NCBI GenBank assembly: GCA_965207275.1
Contig: CBDBMH010000002.1
Location: forward strand, 2,294,001-2,358,000
Length of the DNA: 64,000 nt
Reading direction: 5' to 3'
From: Bin22 sp965207275
GTDB lineage: Bacteria; Chloroflexota; Dehalococcoidia; Lucifugimonadales; UBA3495
This document shows, in pieces, positions 1 through 8,373 of the stretch. The notes under the pieces are model-generated. The model was not told where the DNA came from. It did no database searches and was given only the letters and a program-made list of their open reading frames with translations. The stretch's first letter is position 1. The number at the start of each line of letters is the position of its first letter. The position numbers and the translations under genes were made by a program.

Positions 1-347
1 ACCAGCCACTCGGCCAGCCTGTGGCGACGGGCGATGTCCTCCCCGCCGTCAAAGCCCTTCCTGGTCAGCCGGATCCGCTTGTCCGAACCAATGTCCACCA
101 GGCCCTGCTTCTGCATCCTGCGGGTCATTCCGGCCACGGAAGGCACCGAAGAGCCCAGTCCCTCGGTGGGCGGCAACTGCTTGATGGCGTCGGTAAGCTG
201 GGTTACGGTGGGGGTAACGGCGTCCTCCCACAACCGGTAAAGACAGAGCAGGTAGTTCTCCGTCACCGCAGAGAATCTTTCCAGCCCGTCATCTTCTGTC
301 CCGGTACTCGGGTTAACCTGTGGGGCGGCCCTTCTTGACCTTGGCAT
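1..347 (-). CDS. DtxR/MntR-family metal-dependent repressor (N-terminal part)
   Basis: This is the first ~115 residues of a metal-responsive transcriptional repressor; the gene runs off the left edge. Residues ~28-105 read as the DtxR winged helix: a T-E-N-Y-L-L-C-L-Y-R-L opening, a recognition helix around S-V-P-S-V-A-G-M, then Q-G-L-V, R-I-R-L-T-R-K-G and A-R-R-H-R-L-A-E-W. That order is characteristic of DtxR/MntR/IdeR proteins, which bind operators with Fe2+ or Mn2+. The metal-binding and dimer region lies outside the window, so the cognate metal cannot be read. The ATG at 347 has a GAGG-type site about 8 bases upstream. It diverges from a ferric-iron permease gene, which suggests iron control (inference). 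Confidence 0.85.
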   Translation of the reverse strand, partial: MPRSRRAAPQVNPSTGTEDDGLERFSAVTENYLLCLYRLWEDAVTPTVTQLTDAIKQLPPTEGLGSSVPSVAGMTRRMQKQGLVDIGSDKRIRLTRKGFDGGEDIARRHRLAEWL

Positions 348-435
348 AGACCTACCTCGACGGCAACTGGCGGGTCTGCGCAATCAAAGCAGTCAATGCC
401 GCCATTTGCTTCTACTTATTGCAGGGAATACAGGA

Positions 436-464
436 ATTATACAACGGGGAGCCGGTGTTGGTAA
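436..464 (-). promoter_or_regulatory. Putative sigma70 promoter of the DtxR-family gene
   Basis: On the minus strand TTACCA (459-464) and TATAAT (436-441) are separated by 17 bases. The -10 is perfect and the -35 matches 4 of 6. It would give a leader of about 80 bases before the ATG at 347. Confidence 0.55.
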
Positions 465-679
465 GGGAGTTTAAATGTTGAAGCGGCGTAGGTCAGCCAA
501 TGGCAGGGAATAACCGCAACTCATCACCGCCGCCCACCCCAGCGTGGGGCGGCCCGAAGCGGCGGGAGAGCCATGACAGCGGTATTTCAACGCTGAGCAA
601 CGCAACCAACGTTTCCACCAAAGCCAATACCTTAACCTGGAACCAGTCCTGAGTTCCAATGTTGCCATTGTAATTGGGC

Positions 680-699
680 GCTGATATAGTCTAATCAGC
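680..699. promoter_or_regulatory. Candidate DtxR-type operator palindrome
   Basis: GCTGAT and ATCAGC flank a centre containing TAGTCTA, resembling the TAGsCTA core of DtxR/IdeR boxes. It sits between the divergent regulator and iron permease genes. A related half-site GGACTAAC occurs at 723-730 and again at 892-899. The link to the regulator is inference. Confidence 0.3.
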
Positions 700-1092
700 A
701 AAATACGTATACACTTATTTTTGGACTAACTTGACAGTAAAATTTGCTTATCTCGGGGCGCGACCACTCTTCTACCCTCGCTTCATCCCTAGGAAGTGAA
801 AAGGGGCGCTCCCCTTCGTTTTCCCGAACTCTTTCCTGAGATGCGGTAGGCAAGACCCTTCCGGAGTTCTGGCAAGGTGGCGGGAGAGCGGGACTAACGG
901 TCAGCCTCAGTGACACCCCACATCACCTTCGGCGGAACCGGGCGATATAAACTTGAGGGTCGCGAACCCACCTAACCGGGCAAGTTGCAAGACCGCGGAG
1001 GGGAACTATCTCATTCGGGAGATTTACTGCAGGCCAAGGAAGTTCTGCGACAATAGGTTGATTCGCGGCAGGATTCAGGAAGTAAGGTTCCC

Positions 1093-2709
1093 TTGTTAGC
1101 GCCCTGTTTGAAATTCATCGGCCCGGCCTTGCGCCGGGTCGGATTTATCAGCGGTCCCTCGCCGGTCCTCTGGATTCCGGCCGTGGTCATCAGTCTTCTG
1201 CTGCTGCTCTCGCCGGCTTACCTGGTCATCCGCTCCCTGGGGGCCGGGCAGGAGTTCTGGGACGTGCTGCTTCGCTTGCGGGTGTTGGTATTGCTGTTCC
1301 GTACCCTGTTGCTGGTGGGCGCGGTAACCCTTGCATCCATAGTCATCGCCCTGCCCCTGGCCTGGCTAACGGTCCGATCAGACCTGCCCCTGGCCAGGAT
1401 ATGGGGGGTAGTGGTCTCGCTGCCCCTGGTTATTCCCAGCTACGTTGCCGGCTTTGCCTACCTGGTGGCCCTGGGGCCGAGGGGCATGCTGCAAGGACTG
1501 CTGGAAGAACTGACGGGATTGGAGAGATTGCCCGACATCAGCGGGTTTTTCGGCGCAGCCCTGACCCTTACTTTACTCAGCTACCCCTACGTGCTGCTGA
1601 CCATCCGGGCCTCCTTGCAGAGGTTGGACCCGGGGCTGGAAGAAGCGTCAAGAGGGCTGGGCTACCGCTGGCGAATTACTTTCCTGCGGGTTTCGGCGCC
1701 CCTACTGCGGCCAGCCATCGCCGCCGGCGGATTGCTGGTCGCCTTGTACACCCTCAGCGATTTCGGCGCCGTGTCCCTGTTGCGCTACGAGACCTTTACT
1801 TATGCCATTTACGTGCAGTATGAGTCAGCCATCAGCCGGACCCTGGGAGCGGCATTCTCCCTCTCCCTGGTGGCGCTGGCCATCTCGCTGCTGCTGGTGG
1901 AATACTTCACCCGGGGCAGGTCGCACTACTACCGAGTGGACCAGGGTGTGGCGCGGCCGGCTCAGCCGGTACCGCTGGGCAGGTGGAAGTGGCCCGCGCT
2001 CGCCTTCTGCTTCCTGATAACCTTCCTTTCCATGGCGCTGCCCATAGGAGTACTGGTCTACTGGGTGGTGCGGGGCGTGGCGGCAGGCGAACCCCTGCTG
2101 CTGCTCTGGAGGGCAACCGGCAATTCCCTGCTGGTTTCCGGCCTTGCCGCGCTGGTGGCGTTGGCGGCGGCCTTTCCCATTGCCACCCTTGCGGTACGAC
2201 ATCCCGGGCCGCTGAGCTCCCTGCTGGAGCGCATAACCTACGTGGGGTTTGCGCTTCCCGGAATTGCGGTGGCGCTGGGCCTGGTCTTTTTCGGAGCCAA
2301 CTTTGCCCGGTTCCTGTACCAGGACCTGTCGCTGCTGGTTTTCGCATACCTGGTACTGTTCCTTCCGGCAGCCGTGGGATCGGTACGCGCCTCGGTGCTG
2401 CAGGTCAACCCGAGGGTGGAGGACGCCGCCCGCAGCCTGGGCCGGACACCGGTCCAGGTTTTCGCCACCATCACCCTGCCCCTGGTGCGGCCGGGGCTGC
2501 TGTCCGGAGCGGCCATTGTGTTCCTGCTGACAATGAAGGAACTGCCGGCCACCCTGATCCTGCGTCCCACCGGATTCCCCACACTGGCCACTTCCATCTG
2601 GAGCGCTGCCTCGGAGGCCTTCTTTGCCCAGGCGGCGGCGCCGGCCCTGCTGCTGATATTGGCCTCCTCCGTTCCCCTCGCTTTTCTGATGATCAGGGAG
2701 CGGCGATAG
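1093..2709 (+). CDS. Ferric-iron (FbpB/AfuB-type) ABC transporter permease
   Basis: A 538-residue integral membrane protein built from two fused permease halves, about 12 transmembrane helices, as in FbpB/AfuB/SfuB iron importers. Each half carries an EAA loop that docks the ATPase: E-E-A-S-R-G-L-G-Y-R-W near residue 187 and E-D-A-A-R-S-L-G-R-T-P near residue 447. The stretch L-S-D-F-G-A-V-S-L-L-R-Y is typical of the iron branch rather than ThiP or sulfate permeases. The start is TTG at 1093 preceded by AGGAAGTAAGG. The binding protein and ATPase are not adjacent, so the rest of the importer must be encoded elsewhere. The divergent DtxR-type gene supports iron as substrate. Confidence 0.85.
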   Translation: MLAPCLKFIGPALRRVGFISGPSPVLWIPAVVISLLLLLSPAYLVIRSLGAGQEFWDVLLRLRVLVLLFRTLLLVGAVTLASIVIALPLAWLTVRSDLPLARIWGVVVSLPLVIPSYVAGFAYLVALGPRGMLQGLLEELTGLERLPDISGFFGAALTLTLLSYPYVLLTIRASLQRLDPGLEEASRGLGYRWRITFLRVSAPLLRPAIAAGGLLVALYTLSDFGAVSLLRYETFTYAIYVQYESAISRTLGAAFSLSLVALAISLLLVEYFTRGRSHYYRVDQGVARPAQPVPLGRWKWPALAFCFLITFLSMALPIGVLVYWVVRGVAAGEPLLLLWRATGNSLLVSGLAALVALAAAFPIATLAVRHPGPLSSLLERITYVGFALPGIAVALGLVFFGANFARFLYQDLSLLVFAYLVLFLPAAVGSVRASVLQVNPRVEDAARSLGRTPVQVFATITLPLVRPGLLSGAAIVFLLTMKELPATLILRPTGFPTLATSIWSAASEAFFAQAAAPALLLILASSVPLAFLMIRERR

Positions 2710-2830
2710 TCCCACCCCGCAAATGGATACGCCCCGAGCGGCGTCGACGACACGGCCGCACGGGGCATTAATTCCTGCTTGATTGCCGATGCGGGCCGGC
2801 ATATAGCGCCGCCGGACCGGGCAGCAAGGC

Positions 2831-4045
2831 TTACAAGGTAAGTTCCAGGATGTAGAGGCCACCCTTCAGGCGATCCACCACGTACATGATGCCGTTTTCG
2901 TCCACATACACGTCGTTGATACCGTTAGAGGGCGCTCCCTCAGGAATGTCGGGCACGAAGTAGGCCACTTCCTCGGGGTGGAAGGGGTCGCTGGTGTCAT
3001 ACACGCGAACGCCGGCATTGAACAGCGTGGCGAAAATCAGGTTGTCAGAGAAGAAACAGGTTGAGCCGGGCTGGTTTTCGTACACGTTGTGAGCGCCAAA
3101 GCGGCCAGGACGGTTGAAGAAGTCGTCGGTGTCCGGCATGGGCAGGGTGCCAATGATGATGGGGTTCGTTTCGTCCCGTATGTCCATCATCCACATCAGC
3201 TTGGGGTAGTCCTCGCCGTTGAGGCGGACCGCTTCCTGGGTTACCAGCATCAGGTCCCGGTTGAACAGAGGCAGAACCGTATGGGTAAATCCGGGGAAGG
3301 GCGGCGCGTAGTTGATGTGGCTCACCATCGTCGGATGGGCCTTGTCCTCTATGTTCAGGATAATTACGCCGGAGTCCATGTAGGCGCAGTATGCCCGGTC
3401 AGGCCGCTCGGGATAGACGTTGCCGTTGTGCAGGCGGTGGCCAGCGTCGAATTGGGGATGGCGGGCCGGCATGGGATCGGCGTCGCCCTCGCGGGTGCCT
3501 GGGAACCACCAACGCCCCGCCTCGCGGGGATTGGTTGGATCCTTTACGTCCACAATCATGTAGAACTGGTCGTCCTTCTGATCGCGGGGTTGAAAGTCTG
3601 CCGCGCCGGTGGACAGGTGAGCATACTCTCCGTCCACCCACCACAGGCAGTGACAACCTCGGGAATGCTCACCGCCCAGGTCCATAAATCCGATCTGGCG
3701 GGGTTCTTCGGGGTTGCTGATGTCGTACACACCCATGCCGGTGCCGGGCTGACCTGGCTGCAGGGACTGGTAGGCCACCAGCATTGTGTCGTCGACAATG
3801 GCCAGGGAGTTGGACCGCAGATGTTCATAGGCCAATTCCGTCTGAGCCAGCAACCGGGGGTTGGCGATGTCCGTTACGTCGACGCTGGTAATGTCCTTGG
3901 GCGCGCTTTCGTGGGCCATGTAGAGGACCCGGCGACCGTCCTGGGTCTCTTGCAGGTGGACGCCCTCGCCAATGTTGCCATAGCCGTTCAGGTCGTGGTG
4001 GGAGATCAGCCGCATATTCCGGATTTCCTGGGTTTGCGTTGCCAT
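2831..4045 (-). CDS. LVIVD-repeat beta-propeller protein
   Basis: A 404-residue protein of repeated beta-propeller blades with recurring V-D-V-T-D-I-A-N-P, V-Y-D-I-S-N-P-E-E-P and V-Y-D-T-S-D-P-F-H-P units, the signature of LVIVD-repeat proteins. The family is usually a surface or scaffold propeller; no enzymatic activity is established. No signal peptide or transmembrane helix is visible. The ATG at 4045 is chosen over an upstream frame extension because GGAGGAAG lies just before it. A H-S-R-G-C-H-C-L-W-W motif and several conserved histidines could bind metal (inference). It converges with the iron permease gene and has no obvious operon partner. Confidence 0.8.
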   Translation of the reverse strand: MATQTQEIRNMRLISHHDLNGYGNIGEGVHLQETQDGRRVLYMAHESAPKDITSVDVTDIANPRLLAQTELAYEHLRSNSLAIVDDTMLVAYQSLQPGQPGTGMGVYDISNPEEPRQIGFMDLGGEHSRGCHCLWWVDGEYAHLSTGAADFQPRDQKDDQFYMIVDVKDPTNPREAGRWWFPGTREGDADPMPARHPQFDAGHRLHNGNVYPERPDRAYCAYMDSGVIILNIEDKAHPTMVSHINYAPPFPGFTHTVLPLFNRDLMLVTQEAVRLNGEDYPKLMWMMDIRDETNPIIIGTLPMPDTDDFFNRPGRFGAHNVYENQPGSTCFFSDNLIFATLFNAGVRVYDTSDPFHPEEVAYFVPDIPEGAPSNGINDVYVDENGIMYVVDRLKGGLYILELTL

Positions 4046-4166
4046 ACTTCCTCCAGAAACTCTTGATTCTCTAATGGAACAGGCCAGTCGCCGGGCGCCC
4101 CCCAAGCCACAACCTTATGCCTGTGGGGGAAAACACCTTTGAACAGAATCACGACAGGTACTGGAT

Positions 4167-4637
4167 CTATTTGCTGTCATCGCCAATGCCAGGTGGTGGA
4201 TCATGGAAGGGCGCTCCGTCCCGGAGGGCCTGCTGCTGGCGGCGGTACCAGGTCTGCCAGGCTTGCTGGTTTTCTTCCCGACCTTCTTCCCGGCCTTCCT
4301 CCCGGCCTTCCTCCCGGCCTTCCTCCCGGCCTTCTTCCCGGCCTATTTCCCGCTCCCGTTTCTTAAATCTCTCCACAATTATTTCTGCCAGCATGAAAGC
4401 AACTCCCTTGGCCAGGTTGATTAGCTTTTTCACAAGGTAGACCACGCCTCCGGATACGGCCAGCCCGCCCAGTGCGATAGCCAACATGGTCAGCCCGCGA
4501 TGCTTGGACTCCACCGGGGCTACGACGATGCTGAGCCAGGCAATGGCCGCGGCGAACCCTATGACGGTGGCAAAAGCGATCAGGTAAATGACTATTCTAA
4601 CTGCTCTTATTGTAACAGCCTCCCGCCGGGATTCCAC
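4167..4637 (-). CDS. Two-helix membrane protein with tandem GREE repeat
   Basis: A 156-residue hypothetical protein. Residues ~12-40 and ~48-68 are hydrophobic helices. They are followed by a basic/amphipathic segment and then a run of five G-R-E-E tetrapeptides (about residues 98-121) encoded by a 12-bp tandem DNA repeat. The charged repeat should form a long cytoplasmic alpha helix or coiled coil. The tail contains N-Q-Q-A-W-Q-T-W-Y-R-R. I do not recognise a characterised family. The start is a GTG with no clear ribosome binding site, so the N-terminus is uncertain. Repeat number may vary between strains by slippage. Confidence 0.55.
   Translation of the reverse strand: MESRREAVTIRAVRIVIYLIAFATVIGFAAAIAWLSIVVAPVESKHRGLTMLAIALGGLAVSGGVVYLVKKLINLAKGVAFMLAEIIVERFKKREREIGREEGREEGREEGREEGREEGREENQQAWQTWYRRQQQALRDGAPFHDPPPGIGDDSK
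4270..4353. repeat. 12-bp tandem repeat, about seven units
   Basis: Consecutive units of CCTTCCTCCCGG with T/C variants run through the coding sequence of the membrane protein and encode G-R-E-E on the minus strand. The units stay in frame, so copy-number change would lengthen or shorten the helix without frameshift. Confidence 0.85.
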
Positions 4638-4692
4638 GACCCGCAGGGACAGGTCAAGTCGCCCATGGCCCAGTATAACCTGCCAAGCAAGT

Positions 4693-4718
4693 GGCCTCCC
4701 GGGTCACCCCGGGAGGCC
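4693..4718 (-). terminator. Strong stem-loop downstream of binding-protein gene
   Basis: A perfect 11-bp stem, GGCCTCCCGGG pairing with CCCGGGAGGCC around a TCAC loop, about 50 bases past the stop at 4766. The T-tract on the minus strand is poor (ACTTGCTT), so termination could be partly factor dependent. Confidence 0.6.
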
Positions 4719-4765
4719 GTATTCTGTGGCCTGGTCCCAGCCTATAGGGATTGTCGAGCTGCGGT

Positions 4766-6643
4766 TTACTGCGCGGCTCGGAGCAGGTGCCAATGGCTGG
4801 TCTTGGAGCCGGCGGTGCCGGGGAAGGTCCAGCTTTCCACCACCTCGGGGTTGTACATGACCGTCAGGCTGAACCAGAAGAAGGGGATGTCGGCAAAGTT
4901 GTAGTACTTGTCGTCTCCCACTTCCAGGAGCAGCTCGTTGATCTTTTCGAGGTCGATGGTGTCCAGTGCCTGGTAGGCGGCATAGTTCTGCTCGATGATG
5001 TCGGAGTAGTAACCGGCGCCACCCACACCCTGGGCCGATGACCAGCTGCGCAGCCGGTTGGTCAATGAACGCATGGTGATTACGTTGCCCCAACCACCCT
5101 TCTTGATAAAGTCGGTGCGCTCACGGTAGTTGCTGCGGACCGTGCCCCACTCGCTGTCGAGCAGGGTAACGTCAATGCCGATGGGCTCCCAGTAGTTAAT
5201 CAGGGCCTCCAGCATAACGGCGGTCTCCGGCTCGTCAGCGGAGAAGTAGTTGTAAGAGGTGAAAGGCATGGGATTCTCGGTACTGTAGCCGGCCTGGGCC
5301 ATCAGGGCCTTGGCTGCCTCGACGTCAAAGCCATAGTACTCTTCCCAGTCCTCCTCCCACTTGGGGTTCCAGGTCCCCAATACCGGGTGGTATTGGGTAA
5401 GCAGCATGAGTTCGCCATCGCCCTTGAGAACGTGGTCCAGCATTTCCTGGCGGTTGATGGCCTTGTTCATGGCCTGGCGAATGGCCTTTCCGTGTTCCGG
5501 ACTAGCCCAGGGCACACTGGGATCGTAGTCGTCCTGGTAGGCGCCGTAATACTGGCCGCCAAGGAACATGGTCAGGTAATTGGTAGGCACGCCAGCGGCG
5601 GCGGGCTCCATTCCGCGACGTCCGGCCTCAAGCTGCAGTTCTCGGGAGAGGGCCGCAACGTGGATTTCACCGGTAATCAGAGCTGCCAGGCGGGTCAGGT
5701 CTTCGCGTACCCACCGCAACTCAACCTCCTGGAAGTCGGGGTTCTCACCGCGCCAGTGGGGCTGGGGAGCCTTCTCAAACCAGATACCCTGGCCGATTTC
5801 GCGGCCCAGGTACTGGTAGGAACCGGTGCCGGCGGGCCTTTCGTCAAAGCCCTCGACTCCCACATCGTCGAACTGCTTCTGGCTGAGCATCATTATCTCT
5901 CCGCCGCCGAAGCCGCGGGAAAGAATGGAAGGAGTGTCCAGCTTTATGGTTGGGAAGACCAGCTTGACGGTGTGGTCGTCCAGCGCTTCATACGTAGCTC
6001 CCCGGAAGAAGGATACGGCTGAAACCTGGGAGTCTTCGCCCAGAATCCGGTCAAAGGAAGCAATCACGTCGGCCGAAGTGAAATCGCCATACCCGAAGTG
6101 GAAGGGAATTCCCTCTTCAAGGTACAAAGTCCACTCGCGGCCGTCGGGGGTTGATTCCCAACTCTTGGCGAGGCGGGGTATGCGCTCGTTGGTCTGAGCG
6201 TCCAGACCGATAAGAGTTTCCGCATAAGGGTCGAACTGGTAGTAAGCGGGCCGGCCGACGGTCCAGTGCCGGTTGGTCTCGTTCACTTCACCAAGAGCGT
6301 AGATTACGCGTTCAACCTTGGCTTCAACTTCTTCCATCATGGCGGGAATGGGAGTAGGTGTGGCAATGACGGTCTTCTCAACCACCGTTTCCTTAGGTAC
6401 TTCTTTAAGTACCTCTACCTCTTTGACCACTTCCACTTCCCTGATAACCTCTTTTTCTACCTCAACGGGAACCTCTACCTCCTTGACCACCTCCACTTCC
6501 TTGGGGACTTCCACGGTTACCTCTTTGACTACCTCTCTTTCGATTACTTCGGGCGCTGCGGAACCGCAAGCCACCACGAAGGCCAGGGTGAGGACCAATG
6601 AGCTAACAAGTAGTGCTCGGGATCTGGTAAGCCACTGCGCCAT
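4766..6643 (-). CDS. Peptide/solute ABC transporter substrate-binding lipoprotein (SBP family 5)
   Basis: A 625-residue extracytoplasmic solute-binding lipoprotein of the OppA/DppA class (SBP_bac_5). The N-terminus has a signal peptide ending in a lipobox (L-A-F-V-V-A-C). A striking stalk of about 60 residues follows, made of K-E-V-E-V and V-E-K-E-V repeats, before the globular domain begins near V-N-E-T-N-R-H-W. Such charged spacers are common in Chloroflexota lipoproteins. The ATG at 6643 is used with GGGAGG about 10 bases upstream; a TTG six codons earlier is possible. A paralogue lies at 10955 and DppBC-type permeases at 15-17 kb. The ligand is unknown. Confidence 0.88.
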   Translation of the reverse strand: MAQWLTRSRALLVSSLVLTLAFVVACGSAAPEVIEREVVKEVTVEVPKEVEVVKEVEVPVEVEKEVIREVEVVKEVEVLKEVPKETVVEKTVIATPTPIPAMMEEVEAKVERVIYALGEVNETNRHWTVGRPAYYQFDPYAETLIGLDAQTNERIPRLAKSWESTPDGREWTLYLEEGIPFHFGYGDFTSADVIASFDRILGEDSQVSAVSFFRGATYEALDDHTVKLVFPTIKLDTPSILSRGFGGGEIMMLSQKQFDDVGVEGFDERPAGTGSYQYLGREIGQGIWFEKAPQPHWRGENPDFQEVELRWVREDLTRLAALITGEIHVAALSRELQLEAGRRGMEPAAAGVPTNYLTMFLGGQYYGAYQDDYDPSVPWASPEHGKAIRQAMNKAINRQEMLDHVLKGDGELMLLTQYHPVLGTWNPKWEEDWEEYYGFDVEAAKALMAQAGYSTENPMPFTSYNYFSADEPETAVMLEALINYWEPIGIDVTLLDSEWGTVRSNYRERTDFIKKGGWGNVITMRSLTNRLRSWSSAQGVGGAGYYSDIIEQNYAAYQALDTIDLEKINELLLEVGDDKYYNFADIPFFWFSLTVMYNPEVVESWTFPGTAGSKTSHWHLLRAAQ

Positions 6644-6729
6644 GTATAACATACCTCCCAAAGTTCAGTTACGGGTTCTTGATTCGTCATATCCCCACCA
6701 CTACCTGGAGATATCCGAAAATCTGGGGG

Positions 6730-6759
6730 AGTATATTCTGACATTTTCATGAATGTCAA
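6730..6759 (-). promoter_or_regulatory. Sigma70 promoter with overlapping palindrome
   Basis: On the minus strand TTGACA (6754-6759) and TATACT (6730-6735) are 18 bases apart, about 90 bases before the binding-protein start. A perfect inverted repeat, TGACATT (6739-6745) and AATGTCA (6752-6758), fills the spacer and overlaps the -35, a good position for a repressor. Confidence 0.65.
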
Positions 6760-7144
6760 TACTCTTCGGGGTGTTGAATCATGCAATGCAATAATGTTAC
6801 GGCTTACATATAGATATTGGCCAAAGTCTTAAGCTAATCGCACTCTTTAGGGATCGTTCTGATATTTTTATCCATTACTATTCGGAAACATGTGCGTATT
6901 GAGCCATTTCCGTCGGGTGGCTCTGGTATTCAGCCAGAGGCGCTGGCATGGTAGTTCCTGATACCCCGAAAGAAGGTGAAGAACCCTTACTCCACCCACG
7001 GTCAGCCACCTGACCATTATCCGGGCCCTGAGGGAGGACACGGAGTCCTGGTCAGGCCCATAAAGACAGACATTTCACCTGGGACTATTTGCAGGGTATG
7101 GCCTGAGTTTGTAATTTCATGGCCTGCTAAGAAATTCCCGCCGG
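6760..7144. other. Divergent intergenic stretch without a gene
   Basis: Lies between the promoter of the binding-protein gene and that of the OsmC-like gene. A small hairpin pairs CTCTGG with CCAGAG near 6922-6940. I see no credible coding region or RNA gene. Confidence 0.5.
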
Positions 7145-7173
7145 TTGACCACCGGCAGGCGGTCGCCTATAGT
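7145..7173 (+). promoter_or_regulatory. Putative promoter of the OsmC-like selenoprotein gene
   Basis: TTGACC (7145-7150) and TATAGT (7168-7173) are separated by 17 bases and stand about 95 bases before the ATG at 7268. Confidence 0.5.
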
Positions 7174-7267
7174 GCCGGTAACCAAAGCTACCGGCAGCAA
7201 TCCATGTTTGCGTTCCTGGTTTACGTACTTGCACCCCGACATATTTCGCCGGGGCAAGGAGGATGTT

Positions 7268-8290
7268 ATGACCCAGCGTAATTCTCCCCCGGTAAGCCTC
7301 GAAACTCATCGGTCCGTTGTATCCAGGCCCGTAGGTAAAAGCACGGTCTTGACCCTCGTCGGGGCGGGGGACCAAAGCCGGGGTCCCTGGCCCTTCGTTA
7401 CCGGCATACCAAATTTGAGCGCTGAACTGGCAGGGCCGCCGGCCCAGTACCTGTCCGTGGCTGCCTGGGCTGCTTGAACGGTGGTTACGGTGGTAGGCGT
7501 GGCCTACCGAGGCGGCATACCCCTGGAGGACATTGAGGTGGACTTTGAAGTAGAGCCCGTTGAACGCCCGGGATCCCTGGGCTTCGGCGTACGGGAACTG
7601 GTCACCCTCAAGGGCGACCTATCCGACGCAGACCGGGTCCGGCTGCAACGGGCGTCCCGTTATTGTCCTGTAGGACAAGCCCTGACCAAGGGATCGATGA
7701 CGATCGAGGACGAGGTCCAGTGGAGTTCGGGCGAGGTTACGGCCATACCGGCGACTACGAGGAATCTTCCCGCGCTGGAAGGCAATCTGCCGGTAATCCA
7801 GCCCGGAACGGTGCACGGCAGTTACCTGCTGGACACCAAGGAATACGACGAAGAGGGCGTATTGCAGCACGAGGGTGAGGCCAAGGTGTACGTCAACATG
7901 CCCAACCTGAGCCATACCAGCCGCTGGACGCTGCTGGCCGGCCATAGTTCCGCAGGCTTGATTCCCCCGCCATTCCCTTCGACCCATGCCGGTTGGGCCG
8001 CATCGACGGTAGCGACTCTCAGCAGCCTGCTGCCCCTGGACGACGAGCATGACGCCAGGGACCTCCAGGTGGAGGTGGGGTTGAACATGAGCGGCGGACG
8101 GGAACTGTCCCAGGGCAGCGCTGCGGAGGGTCGGATAGTCCACCGCAATGCGGTACGACGAATCGTCGCACCCGGTACCCCACGCAGCCTGCCGGTCGAG
8201 ACTATTCAAGCTGCCCTGCAGCGAGACCCCATAACCCTCGCCTACCTGGAGGGCGGCATACTGCTGGATGAAAAGGTGGTGATCGGGTAA
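7268..8290 (+). CDS. OsmC-family redox protein, probable selenoprotein (in-frame TGA, Sec70)
   Basis: Read through one in-frame TGA (7475-7477), this is a 340-residue protein with two OsmC-like halves. OsmC/Ohr proteins reduce peroxides with two cysteines. Here the first redox position is the TGA (residue 70, in W-A-A-U-T-V-V-T) and the second is Cys133 in R-Y-C-P-V-G-Q-A-L. The same frame continues with unbroken homology on both sides, and a SECIS-like hairpin begins 14 bases after the TGA. The second half repeats the pattern without redox residues: W-A-A-S-T-V-A-T and R-D-P-I-T-L-A-Y. The ATG at 7268 has AAGGAGG six bases upstream. OsmC-like selenoproteins are known from marine metagenomes. 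A nonsense mutation in a cysteine codon is the alternative. An amidase gene follows after 83 bases. Confidence 0.75.
7492..7508 (+). promoter_or_regulatory. SECIS-like hairpin downstream of in-frame TGA
   Basis: GGTAGGC (7492-7498) pairs perfectly with GCCTACC (7502-7508) around a GTG loop. The loop opens with G and lies 21 bases after the TGA. That fits the bacterial SECIS description of a short stem-loop inside the coding region with G in the first loop positions, roughly 16-37 bases from the UGA. Confidence 0.6.
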
Positions 8291-8373
8291 GCGCAGCAGC
8301 GCTCCCGATGCTCTTGCCTCCTTGTCCATACTTGAGACCATTTTAGCGAACAGGAAAGGTTTAAGGTGCCTCC

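Larger units (their letters stand above)
348..1092. other. Gene-free divergent intergenic stretch
   Basis: 745 bases between the DtxR-type gene and the iron permease. It holds the promoter and operator candidates listed separately and a compact hairpin at 801-816 (AAGGGG, CGCT loop, CCCCTT). The two small open frames here have no recognisable product and poor start signals. Confidence 0.6.

Noticed and set aside
801..895. TPP-riboswitch-like pieces (GGGGCGC, CTGAGAT, ACCCTT) upstream of the iron permease
   Set aside because: The conserved second stem (CUGG with CCAG) and the P3 pairing are missing, and the permease is of iron rather than thiamine type.
471..916. Two small minus-strand frames in the first intergenic region
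   Set aside because: No ribosome binding sites, atypical composition, no recognisable domains; they overlap promoter-like sequence.
4270..4353. Repeat array considered as CRISPR
   Set aside because: Units are contiguous 12-bp repeats without spacers and lie in frame inside a gene.
7475..7477. OsmC-like gene as a simple pseudogene with a stop
   Set aside because: Not fully excluded, but the stop is exactly at the redox cysteine, no other disruption is present and a SECIS-like hairpin follows.
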